Shown here in pieces: positions 6,245-15,349 of a stretch of DNA of 33,075 nucleotides. The stretch lies in contig WGNL01000043.1 of assembly GCA_016124585.1 (NCBI GenBank), positions 1 through 33,075 of the forward strand, in the 5' to 3' direction. A program made the position numbers and the translations under genes. This DNA is from Bacteroidota bacterium. Lineage in GTDB: Bacteria; Bacteroidota; Bacteroidia; Chitinophagales; Saprospiraceae. The notes beneath the pieces were generated by a model, which had not been told where the DNA came from, searched no databases, and saw only the letters and a list, made by a program, of their open reading frames with translations. Position 1 is the stretch's first letter; each line of letters opens with the position of its first letter.

Positions 6245-8425
6245 TTATTTCCCCAACACTTTTACTTTCAATCCAGAAGCCTTGCCTCCTTCATGATAAA
6301 TCCGCATTGTTGCCTTTTGGAAATCGCTGTCGGAACAATGATAAATATCCACCATTTGCTGCGGATTACGGTCAAATAGCGGAAACCAAGAATTCTGTAC
6401 TTGCACCATAATTCGGTGGCCTTTTTTGAAAGTATGTGCCACAGAAGGTAGTTCATATTTTACCTCTGACACCTGACCTGGCGTGAAGGCTTCTGGTTTT
6501 TCATAGCTATTACGAAACCTGCCTCGGAATATCTCGCCCCGCACCAACATTTGATAGCCAGCCATTGGTACATGCCTATCATTTTCTGGATATGTGCTGA
6601 GCGTATCTGGGAAAACATCAATCAATTTCACCACAAAATCAGCATCGGTACCGGTTGTGCTCACAAATAGGTCGGCATTGAATGGCCCGACAATGGTCAT
6701 ATCCTCCGTCAATATGTCCGTTTGGTACACCATCACGTCAGGTCGGCGAGCGGCAAATCGCTGGTCGTCCGTCATGTATTCCCGGGTGCGTCCAAGGTGT
6801 ACATCTTCCGTGTATGGAACGGGCTTCATCGGGTCGGACACGTATTCATCAAAGCTATTCTTAGCATTTGGAGCGTCCATCGTCAAGCTACCCTTGGGCT
6901 GAAAATACAGCGTTTTTTCGGTCACATTCTTTGGTGGCCAAGACTCGAATGAATGCCACTTGTCTTCGCCTGTAATGAAAATATCGGCTTCAGGCATAGT
7001 CATGCTGCCTTTATCCTTCAAGTAAAAATTGAAAAATTGCATTTCAACTTCCTTATAGTGTTCACCCGTATTTGCCCCAAAGTGAATATTGCCAAGGTGC
7101 TCGCCTGGGTCACCGGCCCATTGTCCATGCGACCAAGGCCCCATCATTAATCGGTTGGAAATGGCGGCGGGATTCTGTTTTTCAATCGCTTCATAGGTAT
7201 GCCAAGCACCCCAGCAGTCCTCTGCATCAAACAGCCCGCCGACGGTAAGCACGGCTGGTTTAATGTCTTTCAAATATGGTCGTGGATCACGGGCTTTCCA
7301 AAAATCATCATAATTTGGGTGGTTCATCAGCTCCGTCCAGAACTTGATGCTGTCGCCAAAAGCAATTTCCTTGGCATGTTTCAAAGCACCCATTTTCAGA
7401 AAGAAATCATAATTATCCTCCCCGGGAATATCATAGCCAGACTGGCCTTTTCGAGTCGGTGTGGGCCTTGGCTTCCCAAACCCTGAATAAAAATTGAAGC
7501 CGTCCATAAGCGCAAATGCGCCATTATGGTGGAAGTCATCGCCAATAAACCAATTGGTCACTGGTGCCTGTGGCGAAACTGCCTTCAATGCTGGATGTGC
7601 ATTTATCAATGACATGGTAGAATAAAAGCCTGGATATGAAATGCCGAAAACCCCTACCCTACCGTTGTTGTGCGGCACATTTTTCACCAACCAATCAATA
7701 GCATCATACGTATCCGTTGTTTCATCAATATCCGTTTTGCTTTTTTTATTGGGAATATAAGGGCGCACATCCATGTAATCTCCCTCACTCATATAGCGGC
7801 CCCTTACATCCTGATATACGAATATATAGCCCTCTTCTATTAGTTTGATATTTCGGGAAAGATAACGGGAATAAGCTTCTTCGCCATCAGGTTCAATATT
7901 ATAGGGCGTCCGGGTCATCAACATCGGATAATCCTTTGAGGTATCTTTTGGTGTATAAATGGAAGTAAACAGGCGCTTCCCATCCCGCATCGTGATATAC
8001 ACTTCTTTTTTGTCAAGTCGAGCTTTGAGCCATTGGGGGCTACCCGGGGGTGCGTCAATTTCCTCCCGCTTGAATACCAGTGGAAAAGACTGGCCTCGCT
8101 GCGTGAAGGTGCCTACAATTTGAGTACCTCCATCCCCAACGGTTCCAACATATCGGACATCCAGACTTGAAACGGCCATGTCAAATTTGCCATTTTCAAA
8201 CTGCACGGATGACGCTGGAAACTCCTGATTCGTCTGGTCAGGGCTATACATGGTGACAGTATAATTGCCATTTTGCGCTGAAATGTCCAAGTCTAAGCGC
8301 AGTTTCATCACTTGCACATCTAGAAGCCCATGCCACATTCCTGTGATGTTTTGGGCAAAAAGCATAGAATTTGTGAAACAAAAAGCCAGAAAGGTCAACA
8401 GGGTCGGGAGAAATGCCTTTTTCAT
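6245..8425 (-). CDS. CocE/NonD family (S15) serine hydrolase, secreted
   Basis: A 726-residue protein with a Sec signal peptide (residues 1-25, ending LFAQ). Residues 28-120 form a beta-rich domain often found ahead of Bacteroidota hydrolases. The S15/CocE alpha/beta hydrolase domain follows: oxyanion Tyr175 (RTPYN), nucleophile in GISYPG (Ser263), acid in GGLFD (Asp400) and His433 in GPWSHGQW. A C-terminal jelly-roll NonD domain spans about 500-720. Family members cleave acyl or X-Pro bonds (glutaryl-7-ACA acylase, cocaine esterase, X-Pro dipeptidyl peptidase). The true substrate is unknown. There is no T9SS tail, so it is probably periplasmic. Confidence 0.9.
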   Translation of the reverse strand: MKKAFLPTLLTFLAFCFTNSMLFAQNITGMWHGLLDVQVMKLRLDLDISAQNGNYTVTMYSPDQTNQEFPASSVQFENGKFDMAVSSLDVRYVGTVGDGGTQIVGTFTQRGQSFPLVFKREEIDAPPGSPQWLKARLDKKEVYITMRDGKRLFTSIYTPKDTSKDYPMLMTRTPYNIEPDGEEAYSRYLSRNIKLIEEGYIFVYQDVRGRYMSEGDYMDVRPYIPNKKSKTDIDETTDTYDAIDWLVKNVPHNNGRVGVFGISYPGFYSTMSLINAHPALKAVSPQAPVTNWFIGDDFHHNGAFALMDGFNFYSGFGKPRPTPTRKGQSGYDIPGEDNYDFFLKMGALKHAKEIAFGDSIKFWTELMNHPNYDDFWKARDPRPYLKDIKPAVLTVGGLFDAEDCWGAWHTYEAIEKQNPAAISNRLMMGPWSHGQWAGDPGEHLGNIHFGANTGEHYKEVEMQFFNFYLKDKGSMTMPEADIFITGEDKWHSFESWPPKNVTEKTLYFQPKGSLTMDAPNAKNSFDEYVSDPMKPVPYTEDVHLGRTREYMTDDQRFAARRPDVMVYQTDILTEDMTIVGPFNADLFVSTTGTDADFVVKLIDVFPDTLSTYPENDRHVPMAGYQMLVRGEIFRGRFRNSYEKPEAFTPGQVSEVKYELPSVAHTFKKGHRIMVQVQNSWFPLFDRNPQQMVDIYHCSDSDFQKATMRIYHEGGKASGLKVKVLGK

Positions 8426-8516
8426 AATTCAAGATTTATCAGTTAAGTTTTGCCAAAAATACACTTGAACTACTAGTACGTAGCTAAAAAAGCCCATTCT
8501 TTTACAAAGTCAGAAA

Positions 8517-8555
8517 CAAAAAGCGTCGGTGCAGTTTTGGACCGTACCGACGCTT
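8517..8555 (-). terminator. Rho-independent terminator of the M48 gene
   Basis: On the minus strand the arms AAGCGTCGGT and ACCGACGCTT (10 bp, 15-base loop) are followed by TTTTTG. It lies 29 bases past the M48 stop codon. The plus strand also has a T-run after the stem, so it may act both ways. Confidence 0.85.
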
Positions 8556-8583
8556 CATTTTTTTCAATTCTCAGTTTCTAATA

Positions 8584-10041
8584 CTATTTCCCGTCTCCTT
8601 TCACCAGCGTTTTTATAAGCATTCCCTTCGTCACTTTGTCAGTAAGCTGCATTCCGTTGATGATGGAGATTTCTTCCAATTTGGCACTGGGCTGGTTGTT
8701 TGCCCGAAGGGCATCGGCCAAAGTACCGTCCTTTGCCACTGTTACGATTTTAATTTTGTCGGCATACACGTTGATTTTACTTTGGTCAGTCAGTGATTTG
8801 AACCCCCTGAAACAATTGGTAAAAGTGCCTTCGTAACTATTGAAATTTGGAGTCTCACTCAATCCTGTCATTTTGTAAATATTGCCGTTGTATTGAATCA
8901 GGTACATCAAAAGTCGAACCTGTGGGTTCAAGTCGGCAGTTATGGAAATGGCGTCGTTGCCGTTAACCGTGAGGTTTCGACTATCTATCACCCGAAGGCT
9001 ATCGGCAGAAATGGCAGCTTGTTTTGCGGCAGCCAGCGACTTCTCACCTGCAAGCGTGAAAATGATGGCAGCCTTGCCATCCTTCGGGGCAATTTGAACC
9101 TGAGAGTTCGAATTTATCGTCTGCCAAGATTTTGGGGTCGGGAATTGAAACTTGAGCTGGGGGTGGTAAAACACGTCGTTTTCAACATAGCCCAGCTGCG
9201 GATCTTCCCCATAAACCAGCCCGTCTATCATGCGGAGGTACTTGTCCCGGTTCACGTTCAGGTTTTTAGGGGATGTGGTCTTTGCCTGCTCTTTGGTGGC
9301 CAGTTGGTTTACACGGACATAACGGTCACCTGGATCGGGGTGCGTGCTGAGAAAAGTCGGCACATTGCTGCCAGAAGCATCCTGAATCCGCTTGATGGTA
9401 TTGAAAAAACCAGCCATTTGGTGGGCATCAAATCCAATTTTGGTAGAATATTCCACGCCCAGTTTGTCAGACTGACTCTCGTGGTTCCGACTGAATTTCA
9501 GGAACATAAGCCCAAGCCCGGTCTGTGCCAAATCGGAGTATTGTCGAAATTTTTCGGAAGCCAACATCGCTCCGATAAAACCGATTTGCGCCAATATTTG
9601 CTGGCTTTGCTGTTGGGCTGAGTGGCGAGCCGCTACGTGCCCGATTTCATGCCCCAACACACCTGCAAATTCCGCTTCATTGTTGAAATGAGCCATGATG
9701 CCACGGGTAAAATAGACGTAGCCACCAGGCACAGCAAAAGCGTTCACCACAGGCGAATCGAGTATTCTAAACTGGTAGTCCACTGTTGGGCGGTGGCTGA
9801 TACGCCCCATCCTTTTCCCGTAGTTGTTGATGAAATCCTGAAGCACTTTATTGTCGTACAATCCAAACTCTTGGATGACTTGTGGGTCGTAGGCAAGGCC
9901 CATCGCCTTTTCCCTTTTTTCCGAAACGAGCATGAGTTGGCGTTTGCCAGTAACAGGGTTTCGAGCACAAGAATAAACGAACAAGGCAATTAGGAGAAGG
10001 CAAAGCGCGCTAAAGCGCTGTCGGAGGATATTGTTTTTCAT
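8584..10041 (-). CDS. M48 family metalloprotease lipoprotein
   Basis: A 485-residue envelope protease of the BepA/LoiP-like M48 group. It has a lipoprotein signal (FVYSC, Cys25), then the zinc site HEIGH (His131, Glu132, His135) and the third ligand in NHESQSDKLG (Glu188, with Asp192). The M48 domain ends near residue 270. The region 290-410 is a separate mixed fold, and the C-terminal part (about 430-480, TLADALRANN... MLIKTL) resembles a LysM-type or short alpha/beta module, where E. coli BepA has TPRs. The likely role is outer-membrane protein quality control at the periplasmic face. It has its own promoter (10115-10145) and terminator. Confidence 0.9.
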   Translation of the reverse strand: MKNNILRQRFSALCLLLIALFVYSCARNPVTGKRQLMLVSEKREKAMGLAYDPQVIQEFGLYDNKVLQDFINNYGKRMGRISHRPTVDYQFRILDSPVVNAFAVPGGYVYFTRGIMAHFNNEAEFAGVLGHEIGHVAARHSAQQQSQQILAQIGFIGAMLASEKFRQYSDLAQTGLGLMFLKFSRNHESQSDKLGVEYSTKIGFDAHQMAGFFNTIKRIQDASGSNVPTFLSTHPDPGDRYVRVNQLATKEQAKTTSPKNLNVNRDKYLRMIDGLVYGEDPQLGYVENDVFYHPQLKFQFPTPKSWQTINSNSQVQIAPKDGKAAIIFTLAGEKSLAAAKQAAISADSLRVIDSRNLTVNGNDAISITADLNPQVRLLMYLIQYNGNIYKMTGLSETPNFNSYEGTFTNCFRGFKSLTDQSKINVYADKIKIVTVAKDGTLADALRANNQPSAKLEEISIINGMQLTDKVTKGMLIKTLVKGDGK

Positions 10042-10114
10042 GTTTGTTAGTTTTGTTTTCCGACGAAAAATACTGCCTCATGTCACGGTAGGAACAGTAA
10101 AGTTGGTCTGATAA

Positions 10115-10145
10115 CAAAAGTAACTTTGTTGGGCTAATGTTCAAA
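10115..10145 (-). promoter_or_regulatory. Promoter of the M48 protease gene
   Basis: On the minus strand TTTG (10145-10142), a 19-base spacer, then TACTTTTG (10122-10115) fit the Bacteroidota -33/-7 promoter TTTG-N19-TAnnTTTG. It lies about 75 bases before the ATG and after the gldG stop codon. An AACAAA/TTTGTT dyad overlaps the -7 element. Confidence 0.6.
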
Positions 10146-10164
10146 TCTAAGTTGCCTATTACTG

Positions 10165-11853
10165 CTATTTGGCATACTTTCTTTTGCGAAGCCAAGTAAA
10201 AATAAAGCCAAATATGCCAAGCAGAATCAATGGGCCGCCAATGTTGAGCAGAGTCCAAAAGGTTTCCTCATCTTGGGCTTTTTGCGTGTCGAGCAGACGA
10301 AGTTTTACCTCACGGCCACGTGCGGCAATGATCCCCGAATCGTCACGCAAGTACTCAATGGCATTCAACAAAAAATCTTTGTTGGAATATGTGAAACGAT
10401 CAATAGGATTGTAACCCAGTGCCAAAGGTTGCCCAGTTTTAGCATTCACGAAATTGCGGGCCACATCGCCGTCTGCCACTACTATCATGCGGGTTGGCAC
10501 ACTCTCCGACTTGTACGCTTGGTTGATCTGTTTCAAGCCATCCTGCATTTCCTGCGTCACCCGGTTTTCAAAAAAAGATGGGAAAACACCCTCCAGCAGC
10601 ACTGCCACGGGGATATTCTTTTTATCAAATGAACCTGCAATTTCATCTCCGTAACGCAGGATTTCGAAGTTCAGACGGGTGATATTGGGTTGTATTTTAC
10701 TGTGGTCGGAGGTGGTCAACAGCACTGTTTTTTTCACCGGGGTTTTGGTTTTTATGGTATCAACGGAAGAAGGAAAATAGAGGTTGATACCATCCAGATT
10801 GCGCACCACTGGATGGTTGGAAGTAGGGACGATAATCGGGAAATAATACCAGGGGAAAAGGTCCATCGTACCTTTTTGGTCAATGACCATCGGTATTTTG
10901 GAGCATTGGAGGTCGAGAACGAGGTCTGGGTTCACCCTGGCGCCGTACTTGAAAAGCATATCGTTGACGTTCAGTGGGTAATCCCTGGCAATATAGCTGT
11001 TTTGGTTGCGGAGCGAATCCAGTTCCACGTTGAGCGGATCAATTAGCCAAAGCACAGTACCGCCATTCATCACATATTGGTCCATCAAAAACAAGTCCCG
11101 ATCACTGAACGGTGCTTTCGGCTTGGCAATGATGAGCGTTTTCACCTCTTGTGGAATGACCGTTGCACTGTCCAGTTTGAAGGTTCCAACTTCATAATAA
11201 GCCCGCAGGCTGCGCACCAAGTCTGCCCGTTCCCGTTCGCCCAATTCCCCGTGGCCAACCGTGAAGGCGATCACCTCTTTTGCACCTGATTCCAGTTTGT
11301 GAAATGCATTGGCAAATTTGTACTCCATTTGGCTGATGGAGGTGTTCAGTTTTTCATCGGGATTTGCCCCAACAGCCTCTTCATCCAGCAAATCCACAAT
11401 GGCAGTACGGCCTTTGTAACTGATCTTAGCGTAGGGGTAAATGAACTTTTCCTCCGTACCGTCAGCCGTCTTGATGCGCAAATTGGTAGGCACGATGCCA
11501 TCCTTTGCAAGTTCCGTTCTGCGGGCATTGATTTCGTCCACACTCCCGGCACCTGGGTTGGAGTAGCTGTAGGTGATGTACCCGGATTCAGAATGAAAAT
11601 CGTCGAGCATTTCGGTTACTGAACGTTGCAGCCGCTTGAACCCAGCGTTGAATTTGCCTTCAAGCAGGACGTTGACGTAAACCTCGGCATCGAGTTTTTT
11701 CAACATTTCCCTCGTTGGGTCAGAGAGCGTAAATCGTTTGTCCTCCGTGAGGTCAAAATGGGTAAAAAAGATATTGCCCAGCACATTGGCGAAGAGTGCA
11801 ATGCCGATGATAAGGCCGAGGCGGATTAGGGATTGGGTTCGGTTATTTTTCAC
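10165..11853 (-). CDS. gldG: GldG, gliding/T9SS-associated ABC transporter auxiliary protein
   Basis: A 562-residue protein with an N-terminal membrane helix (LIRLGLIIGIALFANVLGNIFF, about 9-31), a large periplasmic part of the ABC-type uncharacterised (DUF4350/GldG) fold, and a C-terminal helix (about 532-555) ending in the basic tail RKRKYAK. The N-terminal pattern THFDLTEDKRFTLSDPTREML is characteristic of GldG. With GldA and GldF it forms an ABC complex needed for gliding in Flavobacterium; the exact substrate is unknown. The start is GTG at 11853, overlapping the stop of the upstream barrel gene by 11 bases, which implies translational coupling. Normally gldG directly follows gldF; here a barrel gene intervenes. 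Confidence 0.92.
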   Translation of the reverse strand: MKNNRTQSLIRLGLIIGIALFANVLGNIFFTHFDLTEDKRFTLSDPTREMLKKLDAEVYVNVLLEGKFNAGFKRLQRSVTEMLDDFHSESGYITYSYSNPGAGSVDEINARRTELAKDGIVPTNLRIKTADGTEEKFIYPYAKISYKGRTAIVDLLDEEAVGANPDEKLNTSISQMEYKFANAFHKLESGAKEVIAFTVGHGELGERERADLVRSLRAYYEVGTFKLDSATVIPQEVKTLIIAKPKAPFSDRDLFLMDQYVMNGGTVLWLIDPLNVELDSLRNQNSYIARDYPLNVNDMLFKYGARVNPDLVLDLQCSKIPMVIDQKGTMDLFPWYYFPIIVPTSNHPVVRNLDGINLYFPSSVDTIKTKTPVKKTVLLTTSDHSKIQPNITRLNFEILRYGDEIAGSFDKKNIPVAVLLEGVFPSFFENRVTQEMQDGLKQINQAYKSESVPTRMIVVADGDVARNFVNAKTGQPLALGYNPIDRFTYSNKDFLLNAIEYLRDDSGIIAARGREVKLRLLDTQKAQDEETFWTLLNIGGPLILLGIFGFIFTWLRKRKYAK

Positions 11854-12550
11854 TTATGCTGTTTGTTGTGGTGAGGGAATATTGGAGGCCTAGGGTGGCT
11901 TGGCGGTTTAGTCTATTGGAAATTACATCATCATATCTTGAAATATTTAGAAAACCATGATAATATTCAAGTTGAATTCTCATCTTAGTTGAAATTAGAT
12001 AAACTATTCCGATTTTAGGCCCGCAATCAAATTTTCGTAAATTCAGAATTCTATATTTAAAGTCTGTTTTATTGCTATCAAATTGCGTGTATTCAATCCT
12101 TTGCTTAGTGTGCTGACCTAAATTCATTATCATAGGTTGAAAACCCAACTTGAATTTAAACTTACGAAATTTGTATCTGTAAAAAACAGGAAAAGCTGAA
12201 TAGTAGAATTTAAAATTGTCTTTCTCATTTACTTTACCAGTAATAAAATAACTGTTTAAACCTGGTATATAAGAATATACGGGAGAAGTTGAATCATCAA
12301 CGCTTTCCATCTTAAGCAATAAAAACTCAATACCTAATTCAGAATTAATGCTAATATTATGAAAGAAAAAAAAACCAAAACTTCCTGACAATAAGGGCTT
12401 TGTGTCAAAATTTTCATCCATCACAAGATTTTTATTAACTTTATTTTCACTCAACCCTAGATTGAAAGCATATCCAATATCATTATTCTGAGCATACCCA
12501 GATGTTCTTAAGACTATTAATAGTAATATTAAAAGATTACGTTGCTGCAT
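11843..12550 (-). CDS. AT-rich outer-membrane beta-barrel-like protein inside gldF-gldG
   Basis: A protein of about 235 residues with a signal peptide (MQQRNLLILLLIVLRTSGYAQ), then alternating amphipathic beta strands rich in Tyr/Phe (YYSAFPVFYRYKFRKFKFKL, FDCGPKIGIVYLIS) and an aromatic-type final strand, as in small PorT-like barrels. An earlier ATG at 12583 would overlap gldF by 7 bases; the ATG at 12550 gives a better signal peptide. Base composition departs from its neighbours: two sampled 60-base stretches have 16 and 19 G+C, against 27 in a gldF stretch. The 3' end overlaps gldG. The gene therefore looks acquired, yet it is fitted precisely into the operon. Function unknown. Confidence 0.78.
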   Translation of the reverse strand: MQQRNLLILLLIVLRTSGYAQNNDIGYAFNLGLSENKVNKNLVMDENFDTKPLLSGSFGFFFFHNISINSELGIEFLLLKMESVDDSTSPVYSYIPGLNSYFITGKVNEKDNFKFYYSAFPVFYRYKFRKFKFKLGFQPMIMNLGQHTKQRIEYTQFDSNKTDFKYRILNLRKFDCGPKIGIVYLISTKMRIQLEYYHGFLNISRYDDVISNRLNRQATLGLQYSLTTTNSISEK

Positions 12551-12576
12551 AGCTTGATTAATTTGTTTGCAGAAAA

Positions 12577-13308
12577 TTACCATTTCCTACGCTCCAACGA
12601 CGTCACCGTCATTGCCACAAATACACCAATTATCGTTAAAAAATAAACCACATCACGGGTATCAATCACACCACGGCTAATGGAAGTATAGTGGTAATCA
12701 ATGCCGAGCATTTGTACCACATCATCCACCCTGCCCACGAAAACTGGTAGTTTGCTCAAAAACATGAAACCCCAATGCACCAAAAAACACAGAAAAACTG
12801 CCATTACGAAACTCGCAATCTGGTGGCTGGTGATGGAGGAAGCGAATACACCAATTGCCACAAAAGCCCCAGCCAGTGCTATCAAACCAAGGTAGGAGCC
12901 TAGGATGGCGCCACTGTCCAAATTACCTTGCGGGCTACCAAGTTGATAAACAGTAATGTAATAAAGTATAGTCGGAATGAGTGCAAAAACCGCCAACGCC
13001 AAACATGCGAGGAATTTGCCCATCACAATTTGCAGGTCGCTCAATGGTTTTGTGGCCAAAAGTTCAATCGTACCTGCTTGCGTTTCCTCGGCAAATGAGC
13101 GCATAGTCACAGCGGGAATGAGGAAAACGAAAACCATAGGTGCTATGTCGAATAGCTGGTCTAGAGTGGCGTAATTGTAGTTCAACAGGCTAGTGTCCGG
13201 GAACACAAACATGACCAAACCTAATATTGCCAAGAAAACACCAATCACAATATAGCCAATCAATGAGCTAAAAAAAGTGTTGATTTCTTTGAAAAAAATT
13301 GTGAGCAT
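12577..13308 (-). CDS. gldF: GldF, ABC transporter permease
   Basis: A 243-residue membrane protein of the ABC-2 permease type, with about six hydrophobic helices. It contains the typical GldF/NosY-like N-terminus (FKEINTFFSSLIGYIVIGVFL), MRSFAEETQAGTIELLATKPLSDLQIVMGKFLA after the second helix, and a C-terminal tail SLERRKW. It pairs with GldA ATPase and GldG in the inner membrane. The length matches the family. It lies 75 bases after an unknown secreted-protein gene and is followed almost directly by the barrel gene. Transcription presumably comes from the gldA promoter. Confidence 0.93.
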   Translation of the reverse strand: MLTIFFKEINTFFSSLIGYIVIGVFLAILGLVMFVFPDTSLLNYNYATLDQLFDIAPMVFVFLIPAVTMRSFAEETQAGTIELLATKPLSDLQIVMGKFLACLALAVFALIPTILYYITVYQLGSPQGNLDSGAILGSYLGLIALAGAFVAIGVFASSITSHQIASFVMAVFLCFLVHWGFMFLSKLPVFVGRVDDVVQMLGIDYHYTSISRGVIDTRDVVYFLTIIGVFVAMTVTSLERRKW

Positions 13309-13383
13309 ATATTTAGATAAAAAAGAAAATTAAAAGGTATAGACAAATCCACTGCTCCCCAATCATAGTTCACAGTTTATTAT

Positions 13384-14064
13384 TCATTGCTTATAATTTA
13401 CCATTAAATAAGTTGGATTTCTATCCACATATACAAGCAATGATTTAAACAATTTATCCTGCCGCTCTGCTGATGGCAATTCAATGATTGTCTCTGCCAA
13501 AAGCGGGTCGTCTTTTATCCAGTTCAACAGGTTTTCAACATTGAAGTCAGCGATTTCTCCCGTATCGAACTGTAGCATTTTTTCAATGATGACCTCCTCA
13601 TCCCGTACCACTTTCCCACGCCGAAATGGTCTGCCTGTGACGGGATTGTAGGCAGACACTTGAATGGTTTTCGGGCGGTAGTCCGGGTAGGTGAAATAGC
13701 AGATTTTGCCCCGGAGTTTTAGTGCGGCAAAATTGGGCAGTTCCCGGTTGATTTCATCGCTGGGAACCCGCAATGACGGAACGCCATCCAAACAAATTGC
13801 CCAAATGGAATCAAGCGGAAATGGCTCCGTGTTTTTCTTCAGAAAAATGGCGTTCAATTGTGTCAAGGAAGTTTGTGGATTGGTGAAATAATCCAATTTC
13901 ATCGAATCCAGGGCAATAGCAGGTTGGTTGGCACGTAGCTGTTCCAAATTGAAGTAGATACCATTGGCAAAGCGGAAATTCTTTGTCAACAAGACGGTAT
14001 CCTGCCCAAAAAGGGAAGCCCCCAAAAGGGTCAAAAAAAGGAATATGAAAATTGATTTTTGCAC
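13384..14064 (-). CDS. Secreted protein of unknown function between gldA and gldF
   Basis: About 226 residues from a GTG start at 14064 (signal peptide MQKSIFIFLFLTLLGASLFGQ); a TTG at 14073 is the alternative, and there is no ATG near. The rest is soluble, with short beta-like segments (GKICYFTYPDYRPKTIQVSAYNPVTGRPFRRGKVV) and a helical, acidic C-terminal third (NVENLLNWIKDDPLLAETIIELPSAERQ). I do not recognise a family. It is 33 bases after gldA and 75 before gldF on the same strand, so a periplasmic role linked to gliding or T9SS is plausible, by position only. Confidence 0.75.
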   Translation of the reverse strand: MQKSIFIFLFLTLLGASLFGQDTVLLTKNFRFANGIYFNLEQLRANQPAIALDSMKLDYFTNPQTSLTQLNAIFLKKNTEPFPLDSIWAICLDGVPSLRVPSDEINRELPNFAALKLRGKICYFTYPDYRPKTIQVSAYNPVTGRPFRRGKVVRDEEVIIEKMLQFDTGEIADFNVENLLNWIKDDPLLAETIIELPSAERQDKLFKSLLVYVDRNPTYLMVNYKQ

Positions 14065-14097
14065 TAAAAACAATTCAACAATAAGTAATTCAACCGC

Positions 14098-15003
14098 TTA
14101 TTTCGTCAAAACCGTGAACACATCTTCCACGCTTACCACTTCCTTGTGCATTTCCAGCAGGGTCAAGTTGTTGTCCACTGCAAATCGGAAAATATCGGCA
14201 CGGGTATCGTTGTTGGAAGCAGAAGAAATTCGCCAGCGATTGCCGCCAAGGTGTTCTGCCCGCTGCACGTTCCGAATATGCTGGAGTTTGTTGGCATTCG
14301 TGTTTTGGCCAAACTCCACAGTCACCAGTAGCTCACCACCTACCCTTCCCTGAAGTGCCTCGATGGCATCGTTTGCTACAATTTTTCCTTTGTTGATGAT
14401 GAGCACACGGTCGCAAAGCGCTGTCACTTCTTGCATGATGTGGGTACTGAAAATCACTGTTTTTTCTTTTCCCAACTGCTTGATGACACTCCTAATTTCT
14501 ACCAGTTGGTTCGGGTCAAGACCACTGGTCGGCTCGTCGAGGATGAGCACTTCGGGGTCGTGCAGCATGGCCTGCGCCAAGCCTACCCGCTGTCGGTAAC
14601 CTTTGGACAAAGCGCTGATAAGCTTGTGCTGTTCATGGCCTAATCCGGTCAATTCCACCATCTCTGCTACCCGCCGCTCCACATTCGAAACTTTGTGTAG
14701 CCTGGCCACAAAACCCAAGTATTCCCGAACGTACATGTCTTTGTAAAGAGGGTTGTGCTCCGGCAAGTATCCGATGCGGCGGCGTACCTCCATGGGGTCG
14801 GAGGCCACATCATAGCCACACACTTCCGCCTGACCTTCTGTCTGTGGAATAAAGCAGGTAAGAATCTTCATCGTAGTGCTTTTCCCGGCACCATTGGGGC
14901 CAAGGAAGCCAAGCACTTCGCCTTTTTTTGCTTCAAAACTGACATCGTTCACAGCTTTTTGAGGGCCGTACTCCTTGGTCAGATGTTGTACTTTTACTGA
15001 CAT
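14098..15003 (-). CDS. gldA: GldA, gliding ABC transporter ATP-binding protein
   Basis: A 301-residue ABC ATPase with Walker A GPNGAGKS (35-42), the Q-loop region GYLPEHNPLY (Pro-Glu where Gln is usual, typical of GldA), signature LSKGYRQRVGLA (132-143), Walker B VLILDEP (152-158) and the H-loop in IFSTHIMQE. The C-terminal 80 residues form the accessory domain seen in GldA/NatA-type proteins. It powers the GldF/GldG complex at the inner membrane. It is the first gene of the minus-strand gld cluster, behind a good promoter at 15055-15086, and is divergent from the T9SS subtilase gene. Confidence 0.93.
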   Translation of the reverse strand: MSVKVQHLTKEYGPQKAVNDVSFEAKKGEVLGFLGPNGAGKSTTMKILTCFIPQTEGQAEVCGYDVASDPMEVRRRIGYLPEHNPLYKDMYVREYLGFVARLHKVSNVERRVAEMVELTGLGHEQHKLISALSKGYRQRVGLAQAMLHDPEVLILDEPTSGLDPNQLVEIRSVIKQLGKEKTVIFSTHIMQEVTALCDRVLIINKGKIVANDAIEALQGRVGGELLVTVEFGQNTNANKLQHIRNVQRAEHLGGNRWRISSASNNDTRADIFRFAVDNNLTLLEMHKEVVSVEDVFTVLTK

Positions 15004-15054
15004 TTTGGTGAATGGTGATTGGTGAATGGCAATCTGGGTAGTCGCAAACTTGCG

Positions 15055-15085
15055 GCAAAGCTACTCAACGGGCATGAGGGGTCAA
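15055..15085 (-). promoter_or_regulatory. Promoter of the gldA cluster
   Basis: On the minus strand TTTTGAC (TTG at 15085-15083), a 19-base spacer, and TAGCTTTGC (15063-15055) match both Bacteroidota promoter elements. The expected start site is about 45 bases before the gldA ATG. It is the best promoter match in the window. The remaining non-coding DNA (15086-15349) shows only the palindrome listed next. Confidence 0.65.
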
Positions 15086-15287
15086 AACTTGTGTTTGAGA
15101 AGCAGCAAATTTGACAGAAAAGTGGTGGAAAGTAGGAGTCTGGTTGGTCGGCGATCCAAGTTTGGTCGTGTGGCCGCACAAAACCGGGATAGATTAGGCA
15201 AAAAAAGCAGCCAAGCAATTACCTTTGACCATTTCATTGACTTATGGTTTCAAGATTCTCACTTCAATTTTTGTTATCAAAAAAAAT

Positions 15288-15299
15288 TAACGGCCGTTA
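15288..15299. promoter_or_regulatory. 12-bp palindrome TAACGGCCGTTA, candidate operator
   Basis: A perfect palindrome 50 bases before the ATG of the secreted subtilase. Its size and GC-rich core in an AT-rich leader suit a repressor site, but no binding protein can be assigned. Confidence 0.3.
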
Positions 15300-15349
15300 G
15301 AACCCAGCGGACTAAGATTCACAGACCAAACCATTGTAAATCCTGTATC

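Noticed and set aside
15288-15299. Restriction or integration site reading of TAACGGCCGTTA
   Set aside because: A single 12-bp palindrome with no partner site or integrase; kept only as a candidate operator.
15026-15349. N-terminal extension of the subtilase
   Set aside because: It would put 108 basic, unstructured residues ahead of a clear signal peptide and overlaps the gldA promoter.
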